Positions 26,832 through 36,611 of a DNA stretch of 64,000 nt are shown here, piece by piece. The DNA comes from Pandoraea fibrosis (GTDB lineage: Bacteria; Pseudomonadota; Gammaproteobacteria; Burkholderiales; Burkholderiaceae): contig NZ_CP047385.1 of the NCBI RefSeq assembly GCF_000807775.2, positions 3,410,001 to 3,474,000 of the forward strand. The letters are read 5' to 3'. Each line of letters starts with the position of its first letter. Position 1 is the stretch's first letter. The notes under the pieces are model-generated. The model saw only the letters and a list, made by a program, of their open reading frames with translations. It made no database searches and was not told the origin of the DNA. Position numbers and translations under genes: made by a program.

Positions 26832-28382
26832 TCACGATTTCGGCCCGACGTAGGCCACGCAAAGTGGAATGGGGGCGGTGTCGCCGTGATACGAAAACGG
26901 CACGGTTTCAAGGGCGTCGATTGTGAGCGTCGGCCATTGTGCCAAGGTGCGCGAGAAGCTGGTACGCCGGCAAGATTGTCCGGGGTGGCCGAGCAATATG
27001 GCGCCGTGCGCGCGAACGTCTGCCTCGTCGATGTCTTTCGTGTAGATGTTGGGGCGCTGCTGCGCCGACCACCGCATGAGCAGGCGAGGCTTGCCCGGCG
27101 CATAAAACGTGAGCCATGTGGCGAGGTGATCGTGACCGACGTAGCGCAAGGGAGTGTGATAGCGGGCTTGCCAGCGCTGCGCCAGCTCGACGCCCGCTAC
27201 CTTGATGCCGCTGAACTTTTGTCCTGCATTGCGCAGATTGGCGCTCAGAAACACGGCGTATCCGGCCAGCACGAGCAAACCCGCCGCGACCAGCCAGCGT
27301 GCAATGCGCCATGGACGGGCGGCGATGTCTGGCCGCATGCACGCCACGCATACGGCGGGTAGCGAGACAGCGAACGGTTGGAGCCACTCCGAGATGCGTC
27401 CGCCGTTATGCAAGGTGAAGTACAGCAGAATCGGGATCAGAGGCAACAGCAAAATACCGGCCACGATTCGGGCATCGCGCGCCGGCGGCGCAAAGCGAGC
27501 GCCGGCCATGCGCATCACGAGCGCCAGCACGGCCACGGGGTAGAAGGCCGTGAGTGCGCCGTAAAGGGCGCGGGCGTTCAGTCGTGCGTTGATCTGATCG
27601 TCCACCCAGCGCCATGCGGCGAAGTCGTGATGGGCAAGCCATACGACGTTGGGCGCGATCATGGCAACAAGGATCGCCAGTCCCAGCAGAAAGGCCGGAC
27701 GGCGGTAGTGACGTCGTGCCTCCGGTGTCCAGACCGTGACGACGAACATGGCGCCGAGCAGCGCGAACGTCGAGTACTTCGTCATGGTCGCCAGCCCGGC
27801 GGCCACACCCAATGCCGGCCAGTACCTCGGCGAATCGAGCAGGCTGCGAACGAACAACCAGAGCATCCACGGCCAGAACATGACGAGCAGGTAGTTGTCG
27901 TTGTACGGAAGCATGTCGATGTTGATCGCCCCCGACAGGTGCAGGCTCAACATGGCAAGCCAGGCGAGGTAGCGGTCCCCCGAGAGGCGATGCGCGAGAT
28001 GCCAGACACCGAGCATGCCAATGGCGATGGCGGCGAAATGCGAGACATACCAATAGACCGCCATCCCTTTGCCGTCGAGGCCAAGTACCAGCCACATCGA
28101 AAACCCGACCAGCCATGGATTCTTCGGTGTTCCCCATTCGGCATTGCGTGCCCAATTGAATGCTTCAACGGCGTCGAAAGGCACGGTCGGGTCGAGTGAT
28201 GCGCTAACGAGCGCCCATACGACTGCGTAGATCGCAACGTAAAACACGGGCGACCGCCAAACGACGCAGGGTGCCGCGGCAAGGCGCTGGAGAGGTGCCG
28301 GAGCGGGAACCGTCAGGTAGTCGGTGTCCGGTAGGGACGGGTTGTGTTTTTGCATGCGCGCTTCGACCGGGAGCGCGGGCAT
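26832..28382 (-). CDS. Family-39 glycosyltransferase (ArnT/PMT-like membrane protein)
   Basis: The 516-residue protein has about ten hydrophobic helices and the GT39/ArnT layout: a first periplasmic loop with acidic residues (DPTVPFDAVEAFNWARNAEWGTPKNPWLVGF), then LSLHLSGAINIDMLPYNDNYLLVMFWPWMLW and TMTKYSTFALLGAMF. Such enzymes transfer a sugar from a polyprenyl-phosphate donor to a lipid or protein on the periplasmic side. The donor and acceptor are unknown; a lipid A modification like ArnT is one possibility, but no arn genes are present. The upstream 28383-28580 region is unusually AT-rich and probably holds the promoter. A Met at 28355 is an alternative start. Confidence 0.8.
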   Translation of the reverse strand: MPALPVEARMQKHNPSLPDTDYLTVPAPAPLQRLAAAPCVVWRSPVFYVAIYAVVWALVSASLDPTVPFDAVEAFNWARNAEWGTPKNPWLVGFSMWLVLGLDGKGMAVYWYVSHFAAIAIGMLGVWHLAHRLSGDRYLAWLAMLSLHLSGAINIDMLPYNDNYLLVMFWPWMLWLFVRSLLDSPRYWPALGVAAGLATMTKYSTFALLGAMFVVTVWTPEARRHYRRPAFLLGLAILVAMIAPNVVWLAHHDFAAWRWVDDQINARLNARALYGALTAFYPVAVLALVMRMAGARFAPPARDARIVAGILLLPLIPILLYFTLHNGGRISEWLQPFAVSLPAVCVACMRPDIAARPWRIARWLVAAGLLVLAGYAVFLSANLRNAGQKFSGIKVAGVELAQRWQARYHTPLRYVGHDHLATWLTFYAPGKPRLLMRWSAQQRPNIYTKDIDEADVRAHGAILLGHPGQSCRRTSFSRTLAQWPTLTIDALETVPFSYHGDTAPIPLCVAYVGPKS

Positions 28383-28580
28383 GTGTTCATGCAGCTATTT
28401 TGCAATCCGAAGCAAATGAAGTGGATTGAAAAACAATCGAAGATCGTTGTTTTTATTGGATTTTTCGTATTTCTCGATGCGGCGGATGGCGCGGTTTCGT
28501 CAACACATATTCACAAACGTGAACAATTCAAAACGAATGAAAACAGCGCACAACAAATCGGTGGCCCAGGGGGCTGTGCG
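28383..28580. other. AT-rich intergenic stretch
   Basis: This region is strikingly richer in A and T than its surroundings (runs such as GTTTTTATTGGATTTTTCG and repeated AACAA/GAATGAAAAC), with no coding frame. It lies upstream of the glycosyltransferase gene and downstream of the Cys-rich small gene, both on the minus strand. It may hold a promoter silenced by an H-NS-type protein or mark an old insertion point. Confidence 0.45.
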
Positions 28581-28988
28581 TCACTCGTGATCGATGGTCG
28601 CATCGACGATCAGATCGGGGTTCAGCAGGCGGATCCGTTGATCGACGAAGTATCCCCCGCCTTCCTGATAGCGCAGGTAGAGGCGGGCACATTCGCGGCA
28701 TCGGCAGACGTTGGCGCGGTTGTACGGAAAGTAGCGTGGCGCAATCGGCGCATCGACCGCCCAATATGACGTGCCGTCAGGGTGATATTCGTTGAACGTC
28801 GGTTCTTGCGAGTCATGCAGCGCCATGAGCGTGCCGACGGGTTCCAGCAGATCGTCGGGTAGCGAGTTGGGCAGACTGGCCCAGCCGTCGAGCGGGGTCT
28901 TCGTGCATTGGCAAGGGGAGGCGATGCGAGCGTTCGATTGGGCGAGGGCAAAGAGCGCTGCGTAATCGAGATAAGGGAGATCGTTCAT
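28581..28988 (-). CDS. Conserved-looking hypothetical protein with paired Cys motifs
   Basis: The 135-residue protein is not recognised. It has CQC near residue 26-28 (IASPCQCTKTPLDGWASLP) and a CRCREC cluster near residue 95 (NRANVCRCRECARLYLRYQEGGGYF), spaced like a treble-clef-type metal site. Aromatic residues are frequent and there is no signal peptide or membrane helix. The ATG start gives a regular codon-usage profile with strong third-position GC, supporting a real gene. It stands alone between the AT-rich stretch and the esterase promoter. A structural zinc or immunity-type protein is possible, but no function is assigned. Confidence 0.6.
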   Translation of the reverse strand: MNDLPYLDYAALFALAQSNARIASPCQCTKTPLDGWASLPNSLPDDLLEPVGTLMALHDSQEPTFNEYHPDGTSYWAVDAPIAPRYFPYNRANVCRCRECARLYLRYQEGGGYFVDQRIRLLNPDLIVDATIDHE

Positions 28989-29206
28989 GGCGCGTGTCGG
29001 ATGGGCTTCTTACCGTGATGCCGACGCGCTGCGAAAGCGGATGCGACGGCATGGGGCATGGCGTCCGACATGGTATCGCGTATTGATCCCTGCGATTCAC
29101 TGCCCCCGGATTTCATTTCAGATGTTAATCTTTCGGGCGTTCGTCCTCGATGGCGAACGCTCTGGATTACGAAACTAACGAGACAATGATGTCATCAGGA
29201 GGGTAT

Positions 29207-30112
29207 GTGTTCGAAATGTTCCGTCAACGCGGCGCGGGTCTGGCTCGCCAATTGGCTGTGGGGGTGATGGCGAGTGCTGCACTTTTCAGTCTGTCCGCCA
29301 ACGCGAGCGAAGTGGTCTCGAGCGAGGTCTACAGCAAGAATCTGGCACGGCCGCTGACTTACAACGTGTACTTGCCGACAGGCTACGAGGCGAGCGGCAG
29401 CACGCGCTACCCGGTGTTGTACTTGCTGCATGGCAACGACGGCGTGAAGAACGATTGGGTCGTCAAGGGACACATGCAGTCCACCATGGACGAGTTGATT
29501 GGGCACGGCGATATTCCGCCGGCGATCGTCATCATGCCGGACGCCAATACCAACTGGTACGTCGACCTGAAAGAGCGCATGGAGACGGCATTCTTCAGCG
29601 AGTTGATCCCGCACGTCGAGAAGAGCTATCGCGCGATCAAGACGCGTGACGGACGCCTGATCGGTGGTTTGTCGATGGGGGGATACGGCGCGATGCGTTA
29701 CGCACTCAAGTACCCGGAGAAGTTCAAGGCGGCCGCACTGCTGAGCCCGGCCATCTACAATCCGGAGCCGCCCAAGGATTCGTCCGCCCGCTTCGTGAAG
29801 GTGTTCGCCGAACCGAATACCAATGGCGAGTACAGCGCACGCGTCTGGCAGCAGAACAACTATCCGGCGTACTTCGACGAGTTCCTCAAGAAGGGCATCA
29901 AGGTGCCGATGTACATCAACTCGGGCGACGACGACGATTTCAACATCGAAATGGAAGCCACGCGCTTCTATGAGTTGCTGCGTGCGAACAAGCAACCGGC
30001 CGAGTTGCGCATCGTGGACGGCAAGCACGAATGGTCGGTCTGGTCGAGCACCTTGGCCGACGCATTGAAGTACATCTTCCGCGACGTTCAGCGTCCGCAG
30101 CGCAACCCCTGA
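29207..30112 (+). CDS. Secreted alpha/beta-hydrolase esterase (esterase D/feruloyl-esterase-like)
   Basis: The roughly 301-residue protein has a signal peptide (RQLAVGVMASAALFSLSANAS) and the putative-esterase fold. The nucleophile elbow GLSMGGYGAMRYALKYPEKF contains Ser156. The oxyanion region is LYLLHGNDGVKNDW. The catalytic Asp is probably in INSGDDDDF, and the His in DGKHEWSVW. It should hydrolyse an ester in the periplasm or outside. The GTG start at 29207 follows AGGAGGG closely; ATG at 29216 or an upstream ATG at 29150 are alternatives. It is convergent with dgdA, separated by a hairpin. Confidence 0.87.
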   Translation: MFEMFRQRGAGLARQLAVGVMASAALFSLSANASEVVSSEVYSKNLARPLTYNVYLPTGYEASGSTRYPVLYLLHGNDGVKNDWVVKGHMQSTMDELIGHGDIPPAIVIMPDANTNWYVDLKERMETAFFSELIPHVEKSYRAIKTRDGRLIGGLSMGGYGAMRYALKYPEKFKAAALLSPAIYNPEPPKDSSARFVKVFAEPNTNGEYSARVWQQNNYPAYFDEFLKKGIKVPMYINSGDDDDFNIEMEATRFYELLRANKQPAELRIVDGKHEWSVWSSTLADALKYIFRDVQRPQRNP

Positions 30113-30126
30113 TCGGCGGCAGCAAC

Positions 30127-30162
30127 GGCGCCACGAACCCCAAATGGACGGTTCGCGGCGCC
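30127..30162. terminator. Hairpin between convergent esterase and dgdA genes
   Basis: Arms at 30127-30139 and 30150-30162 match at 12 of 13 positions around a 10-base loop (GGCGCCACGAACC and its near complement). The position between two convergent stops (30112 and 30170) fits a shared terminator, but there is no long T-run on either side, so efficiency is uncertain. Confidence 0.45.
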
Positions 30163-30169
30163 GCCTTCG

Positions 30170-31582
<1,413 letters not shown>

Positions 31583-31590
31583 CTAATACC

Positions 31591-32454
31591 TTGAGTGTCT
31601 CTCTTGAAATCGATCTGCTGCGGTCGTTCGTTGCGATTGCTCAGGCGGGATCGCTCAGCCGTGCGGCGCAGCGTATAGCCCGCACACAATCGGCGCTGAG
31701 CCAGCAAATGAAACGCCTGGAGGACATCGTCGATCAGCCGCTGTTGCAGCGCACCGGGCGAGGGGTGGTGCTGACGAATCCGGGGGAGCGATTGCTCGGC
31801 CATGCCCAGCGAATCCTTCGGGCGCATGACGAGGCCATGGCCGATATGTCGGGCAGGGGCCTGAGCGGCACCCTCCGCTTCGGTTGTCCTGACGACTATG
31901 CCGCCGCATTTCTGCCGCATCTGCTGCGCGAATTCGCCGTGGCGCATCCGCATGCATTCGTGGAAGTGATTTGCGAGCCGACGCCACGACTGCTGGAGCA
32001 ACTGAAGCGGCATGCCCTCGATCTGGCGCTGATTTCCCTGCCGGAAGGCGTCGACGAGGGCAGTGTCATCCGCCGTGAGCCGTTGGTGTGGATTGGGAAT
32101 CCGGGGCTGGACGCGGTACTGACCAATCCCGGCGAGCCGTTGCCGCTGGCCTTGTCCGACCCCGATACGCTCGATCACATCGCCGCGTGCGAGGCGTTGA
32201 CACAAGCGGGCAGGGCGTATCGGATTGCCTACGCGAGCAGCAATCTGTCGGGGCTGACGGCGTTGGCACGTTCGGGGCAGGCCTTTGCGGTCATGACACA
32301 GACCGCGGTGCCGGCAGATTTACGCATTGTTACAGGTGATACGCTGCCGAGCTTGCCCTCGGTCGGGATTACGGTAAAGTTCGATCGCGCACGTCCGAAT
32401 CACCTGAGCATGGCGTTTGCCGATCACATCCGGCACACGCTGGCCGTGTTATAG
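31591..32454 (+). CDS. dgdR: LysR-type regulator, probable DgdR
   Basis: The protein of about 287 residues has the LysR HTH (LLRSFVAIAQAGSLSRAAQRIARTQSALSQQMKRLE) and an effector domain with GTLRFGCPDDYAAAFLPHLLREFAVAHPHAFVEVICEP. It is divergent from the dialkylglycine decarboxylase gene, as dgdR is in Burkholderia cepacia, where DgdR represses dgdA until 2,2-dialkylglycines are present. The start is uncertain: TTG at 31591 has GAGG eight bases upstream, while ATG codons at 31558 and 31564 lack one. The 31472-31590 gap holds the shared promoter region, including an AGCAG/CTGCT inverted repeat at 31528-31541. Confidence 0.85.
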   Translation: MSVSLEIDLLRSFVAIAQAGSLSRAAQRIARTQSALSQQMKRLEDIVDQPLLQRTGRGVVLTNPGERLLGHAQRILRAHDEAMADMSGRGLSGTLRFGCPDDYAAAFLPHLLREFAVAHPHAFVEVICEPTPRLLEQLKRHALDLALISLPEGVDEGSVIRREPLVWIGNPGLDAVLTNPGEPLPLALSDPDTLDHIAACEALTQAGRAYRIAYASSNLSGLTALARSGQAFAVMTQTAVPADLRIVTGDTLPSLPSVGITVKFDRARPNHLSMAFADHIRHTLAVL

Positions 32455-32638
32455 CGCGGGAATGATGGGGCTTTCCGTCAGTTCCCGTCCGGGCGAATTT
32501 CAAGCACAATTGCGCGTTGTTTCAAGGCGTGGGCAGCAACCTGCGCACTATCAAGAATAAGTCGGGTTCCCGGCCTGTCGGTCCCATGCCGAAGGGGGAA
32601 ACCTGGGGGTGAGTTCGTTTTTTTGTATCGAGGTCGAT

Positions 32639-32767
32639 ATGTTGTCGCGTTTCGTGGCGTTTCTCTTGGTGATCGGTTCGCTGTTCAGTCTGGCAGCCTG
32701 TAATACGGTCGATGGCGTCGGGCAGGATATCTCGGGCGCGGCGCGCACCGTCAAGCGGGCGTTGTAA
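32639..32767 (+). CDS. Entericidin-like small lipoprotein
   Basis: A 42-codon gene encodes MLSRFVAFLLVIGSLFSLAAC followed by NTVDGVGQDISGAARTVKRAL. The lipobox SLAAC makes Cys21 the lipidated residue, and the short mature part with NTVDGVGQDI is the pattern of the entericidin EcnA/EcnB family, small outer or inner membrane lipoproteins linked to stress and programmed lysis in enteric bacteria. GAGG lies eight bases before the ATG. There is no second entericidin copy next to it. A GC-rich hairpin follows the stop. Confidence 0.85.
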   Translation: MLSRFVAFLLVIGSLFSLAACNTVDGVGQDISGAARTVKRAL

Positions 32768-32777
32768 GTGACAGGAT

Positions 32778-32800
32778 GCCGGACGGGCGTCTCGTCCGGC
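32778..32800 (+). terminator. Hairpin after the entericidin-like gene
   Basis: A perfect 8-bp GC-rich inverted repeat (GCCGGACG and CGTCCGGC) with a 7-base loop begins 11 bases after the stop codon. No T-run follows, so it may be a processing or stability hairpin rather than a classical terminator. Confidence 0.45.
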
Positions 32801-32987
32801 TCACCGAACTCGTTCTGCCTGTCCCGACGCTGACGATCTTCTCCTGGCAGCCGACCTGATTGGCTGCGTCTCTCGCATCCCTCCGTCTCAATCGCGTATA
32901 TCAGACGCTAATGCGTCGTATCCGTCGCCTTTTTCTCACCCTTCCCGTGTCATTTGATGGAACAGAAGCCCGTGTTTCCTCGGTGGC

Positions 32988-33014
32988 TCAAGTTTTGCGC
33001 GTTCGAGCCGTTTG
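32988..33014 (+). promoter_or_regulatory. Sigma-28 (FliA)-like flagellar promoter for the chemoreceptor
   Basis: TCAAGTTT at 32988-32995, an 11-base spacer, and GCCGTTTG at 33007-33014 closely match the flagellar consensus TAAAGTTT-N11-GCCGATAA. It lies about 100 bases upstream of the methyl-accepting chemotaxis gene, the type of gene such promoters drive. Confidence 0.65.
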
Positions 33015-33116
33015 ATGCGGTTAACGCTGTCACCGCGTTGCGTGTATCGTGCCGGGTGGCAGATGGTGGAGGCCGGTGTCGGCCACCACGCTTTGGAAAG
33101 AAAGGCGGAAGCGCAA

Positions 33117-34730
33117 ATGTTGAAGAATTGGACGATTCGTTGGCGGTTAAGGGTGGCCGTGGCTGGTCTGGCCGGTCTGGTGCTGGTGATCGGAGGGCTC
33201 GCACTGCTGGGCTTGCGAGGCACCGTTGGCAGTTTGCGCGAGGTGTACAACAAGGAGCTCACCAGCACGCGTTTGCTGGGCGAAGCGGAAATTCATATCG
33301 GACGGGCGCGAGCGGTCGTGCTGCGTGCGCCTCAGGCGCCAAGCGCCGAGATCAAGGCGGCTGACGTCAAAAAGGGCACCGAATATTGGGGGGAGTCGGA
33401 GAAGGCATGGCAAGCCTACCTCGCGTTGCCGGCCGACGCTGACGAGCAGCGTCTTGCCACCGAGGTGACAAGCGCACGACAGGCGCTCAAGGACGCGTTC
33501 ACACAGGTTCAGAACAGCATCACCGCCGGGCAGACCGACGCCTACTATGAGCAGGCCGCCGTGCTTGGCAAGCGCTATACGGCATACGTCAACGCCAACG
33601 ACGCCCTCAAGCAGCTTTACGACCGGCGCGCCAAGGAAAGCTTCGATTCGGCGACCGGCACGTACGACCGATTGTTCGCCATCACGCTCGGCGCGATCGT
33701 GTTCGCCGTCGTCGCCGCATTCCTCACGGCCCGCTCGCTCGATCGGGCAATTACGCGCCCTCTGGGCGACGTTCTCGATCATTTCAAGGAAATCGCCGAC
33801 GGCAACCTGCAACGCGCCGTGCATGTGACCTCGAACGACGAGATGGGACGGCTTCTGGATGCCCTTGCCAACATGAAAGCGCAACTGGGCGAAACGGTCG
33901 CCAAGGTGCGCAAGAGTGGCGAGGCGATTGCCGCAAGCGCCCGCGAGATCGCCGCAGGGAATCTGGATTTGTCGGCGCGCACCGAGCAGCAAGCGGCCTC
34001 GCTGGAGGAAACGGCGGCCAGCATGGAGCAACTGACGAGTACCGTGCGTCAGAACATGGAACACGCCCGGCAGGCCAACCAATTGGCGCGTCAGGCCAGC
34101 GAACAGACAGGCGCGGGCGATACCGCAATGGTGCAGGTCACCGACACGATGCGGGCGATCGATGCGGGCTCCGCCAAGATTCGCGACATCATCTCGCTGA
34201 TCGACGGCATCGCGTTCCAGACCAATATTCTGGCGCTGAACGCGGCCGTGGAAGCGGCACGGGCCGGCGAGCAAGGGCGTGGCTTCGCCGTGGTCGCGGG
34301 CGAAGTGCGCACGCTCGCGCAGCGCTCGGCCAGTGCCGCACGGGATATCAAGACACTGATCGAGACGTCTGCGGATCGCTCGGCAGCGGGCAGCCGCATT
34401 GTCGGCGAGGCGGGCACGGCCATGCACAGCATCGCCGACAGCGTGCGACGCGTGACCGACATCATGGCGGAAATTACGGCGGCGTCCGAAGAGCAGACGG
34501 CGGGCATCGACCAGGTCGCGCGAGCCGTCACGCAAATGGACGAAGTCACGCAGCAGAACGCCGCGCTGGTCGAGCAGGCATCGGCCGCGGCGCAGTCGCT
34601 CGCCGAGCAGGCCGAATCGCTCAAGCAAGCCGTTGCCGTATTCCGTCTGGCGCATCAGGCCGACGATGGGTTCGACTCGGGGAGCGCAACGACGGCTCGG
34701 GCGCGTTTGCACGCCGTGACGTCGTTCTGA
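33117..34730 (+). CDS. Methyl-accepting chemotaxis protein
   Basis: The 537-residue receptor has a first membrane helix at about residues 11-33 and a second at about 186-206. The periplasmic four-helix sensor between them resembles the Tar/Tsr-like ligand domain. A HAMP domain follows, then a long signalling coiled coil with the hairpin tip [44 protein letters not shown] (about residues 361-405). There is no C-terminal NWETF pentapeptide, so it lacks a CheR/CheB tether. The ATG at 33117 is fixed by an AAGGCGGAAG site. Ligand unknown. A sigma-28-like promoter upstream supports co-regulation with flagella. Confidence 0.93.
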   Translation: MLKNWTIRWRLRVAVAGLAGLVLVIGGLALLGLRGTVGSLREVYNKELTSTRLLGEAEIHIGRARAVVLRAPQAPSAEIKAADVKKGTEYWGESEKAWQAYLALPADADEQRLATEVTSARQALKDAFTQVQNSITAGQTDAYYEQAAVLGKRYTAYVNANDALKQLYDRRAKESFDSATGTYDRLFAITLGAIVFAVVAAFLTARSLDRAITRPLGDVLDHFKEIADGNLQRAVHVTSNDEMGRLLDALANMKAQLGETVAKVRKSGEAIAASAREIAAGNLDLSARTEQQAASLEETAASMEQLTSTVRQNMEHARQANQLARQASEQTGAGDTAMVQVTDTMRAIDAGSAKIRDIISLIDGIAFQTNILALNAAVEAARAGEQGRGFAVVAGEVRTLAQRSASAARDIKTLIETSADRSAAGSRIVGEAGTAMHSIADSVRRVTDIMAEITAASEEQTAGIDQVARAVTQMDEVTQQNAALVEQASAAAQSLAEQAESLKQAVAVFRLAHQADDGFDSGSATTARARLHAVTSF

Positions 34731-34867
34731 ACCGGCGGCGACGCTGGCAATCCAAAACGCCACGGCCGTAGACGGCGAATGCAGGGGGCGATGAGGCGAC
34801 GTGGGGGAAGGAAAGCTTGTAATCTACGACTTCACTTCAACGAATGCCTGTCCGGCACAGCCCATCC

Positions 34868-35260
34868 ATGAGCCAGCAAAAGCCAGTTGAGTACGCCTCC
34901 GCCTCCCCTGAAGTCAAAGCCGTCTTCGACGATATCAAGGCCACGCGCGGCGTGCCCGACGTCAATAACTTCTGGAAGTACATCGCGCAGCACCCGCCAA
35001 CGCTGGCGCGCACGTGGGACAGCATCAAGGACGTGATGGCGCCGGGAGCCCTCGATCCGCTCATCAAGGAGCTGATCTATGTGGCGGTCAGCGTCACGAA
35101 CAACTGCGGGTATTGCGTGGCCAGCCACACGGCAGCGGCGCGCCGTGCAGGCATGACCGACGAAATGTTCGGCGAGTTGCTTGGTGTGGTGGGCATGGCG
35201 AATGAAACGAACCGGCTCGCGGTGGGGTACCGCGTGCCGGTCGATCCTGCATTCGAGTAA
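34868..35260 (+). CDS. AhpD-like carboxymuconolactone decarboxylase family protein
   Basis: The 130-residue protein has the CMD fold with the AhpD redox motif CGYCVASHT (Cys-x-x-Cys and a downstream His), flanked by IKELIYVAVSVTNNCGYC and FGELLGVVGMANETNRLA. Such proteins reduce alkyl hydroperoxides or act as small redox proteins. The start is uncertain: ATG at 34868 begins MSQQKPVEY, and an in-frame codon at 34844 would add eight residues; neither has a good ribosome site. It is convergent with the flavin oxidoreductase gene. Confidence 0.85.
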   Translation: MSQQKPVEYASASPEVKAVFDDIKATRGVPDVNNFWKYIAQHPPTLARTWDSIKDVMAPGALDPLIKELIYVAVSVTNNCGYCVASHTAAARRAGMTDEMFGELLGVVGMANETNRLAVGYRVPVDPAFE

Positions 35261-35291
35261 GTCAAGCCAGCCGGCTCGACGGCGACCCGGA

Positions 35292-36527
35292 TCAGCGCGC
35301 GAGACCGCGTGCGATCCACTGCCGATACTGCCGCGTCTGGCACGCCGTGTTCAATTGCTGCAGGACGAGAGCGCGTACCGGCGAGACAGCGGGATGCGTC
35401 GAGCGGCCCGCGCTCAGGCGCATGAGCTGAAACTTCACGACGGCCATGTTCGCCAGTGAACCGAGTGTCTTGTTCTTCCACCGAATGGGCTTGAGCTGCG
35501 GCTCGCTCGTCTCGCCGGCGCGCCATTGATTCGGCAACTGCGGATCAAGCGACAGCGCGGTCGCAATGCCAACCATGGCCGTGCCGCTCGCTATGACTTG
35601 TTCGGCGACGGCGCGACGTCGAATGCCGCCCGTGATCATCAACGGCATGGCCGCTACCGCCACCATCTCGCGGGCAAACTCCAGAAAGTACGCCTCACGC
35701 GCCAGCGTCCTGCCGTCGCGCGCTTCGCCCTGCATGGCCGGCACCTCGTAACTACCGCCCGAGAGTTCGACCAGATCCACGCCGAGCGGGCCGAGCCATT
35801 CGACAACGCGCCGCGCATCCTCGGGGCCGAATCCTCCGCGTTGGAAGTCGGCCGAATTGAGTTTGACCGAGACCGCAAACGTTGGCGCGACAGCCTGCCG
35901 AACCGAGCGCACGACATCGATGAGCAACCGGGCGCGATTCTCCAGACTGCCGCCCCAGCGATCTTGCCGCTTGTTGGTGAGCGGAGACAGGAACTGACTG
36001 ATCAGATACCCGTGCGCCGCATGGATCTGCACCCCGGTAAAGCCGCTTTGTTCCGCGAGCCGGGCGCTGCGCGTGAAACGCTCGATGACGTCGGCGATAT
36101 CGCTATCGGTCAGTTCGCGGGGCATGGCGAAACGCTTGGACAACGAGCCGAGTTCAAGCGCCACCGCCGACGGCGCGACCGTGGGCTGGCCCAATGCCGC
36201 CTGCATCTGACGCCCCGGATGGTTGAGTTGCATCCAGACCTGCGCGCCTTTCGCCCGCGCCGTTTCGGCCCAGCGGCGAAAGCGGGCGAGATGCGCATCG
36301 CTTTCCAGCACTACGCCGCCGGGGCCGGTCATGGCGCGGGCATCGATCATGACGTTGCCGGTCAGGATCAGGCCGGCGCCGCCCTGTGCCCAGGCGTCAT
36401 AGAGGCGGAGTAGCGCGTCGGACGGTGCGTGGTCGGCGTCTGCCATGTTCTCTTCCATGGCCGCCTTGGCAATGCGGTTGGGGATCGATGTGCCGTTAGG
36501 CAGGGTGAGGGGCGTGAAGAGTGCCAT
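35292..36527 (-). CDS. NADH:flavin oxidoreductase (old yellow enzyme family)
   Basis: The 411-residue protein has an OYE TIM barrel: FTPLTLPNGTSIPNRIAKAAMEENMAD at the N-terminus, the FMN/substrate segment WMQLNHPGRQ, the active-site HAAHGYLISQFLSPLTNKRQDRWGGS and the phosphate-binding GGIRRRAVAEQVI. It should reduce activated C=C bonds of enones or nitro compounds with NAD(P)H. No C-terminal Fe-S or FAD domain is present. It is divergent from a MerR-family gene, and its promoter has the 19-base spacer typical of MerR-activated promoters. Confidence 0.9.
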   Translation of the reverse strand: MALFTPLTLPNGTSIPNRIAKAAMEENMADADHAPSDALLRLYDAWAQGGAGLILTGNVMIDARAMTGPGGVVLESDAHLARFRRWAETARAKGAQVWMQLNHPGRQMQAALGQPTVAPSAVALELGSLSKRFAMPRELTDSDIADVIERFTRSARLAEQSGFTGVQIHAAHGYLISQFLSPLTNKRQDRWGGSLENRARLLIDVVRSVRQAVAPTFAVSVKLNSADFQRGGFGPEDARRVVEWLGPLGVDLVELSGGSYEVPAMQGEARDGRTLAREAYFLEFAREMVAVAAMPLMITGGIRRRAVAEQVIASGTAMVGIATALSLDPQLPNQWRAGETSEPQLKPIRWKNKTLGSLANMAVVKFQLMRLSAGRSTHPAVSPVRALVLQQLNTACQTRQYRQWIARGLAR

Positions 36528-36563
36528 GGTCGATGCCTCGAACTTTCAGTTGACGATGGCGTG

Positions 36564-36594
36564 ACGATAACCTTAAAGTTCACTTTAATGTCAA
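36564..36594 (-). promoter_or_regulatory. MerR-type promoter/operator of the flavin oxidoreductase gene
   Basis: Reading the minus strand, a perfect -35 TTGACA (36589-36594) and a -10 TATCGT (36564-36569) are 19 bases apart, longer than normal but typical of MerR-activated promoters. The dyad TTAAAGT-TC-ACTTTAA (36573-36588) fills the spacer, where a MerR dimer would bind and twist the DNA. The MerR-family gene starts 18 bases away on the other strand. Confidence 0.78.
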
Positions 36595-36611
36595 GCGTCC
36601 AGAGGTGAACG

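Larger units (their letters stand above)
32768..33116. other. Gene-free stretch between the entericidin-like and chemoreceptor genes
   Basis: These 349 bases hold no coding frame of interest. They contain a hairpin just after the entericidin stop (32778-32800) and the sigma-28-like promoter of the chemoreceptor (32988-33014). Nothing else was recognised. Confidence 0.6.

Noticed and set aside
33147..34763. A 538-codon minus-strand frame over the chemoreceptor gene
   Set aside because: No domain recognisable; it is the mirror of a clear methyl-accepting chemotaxis protein in high-GC DNA.
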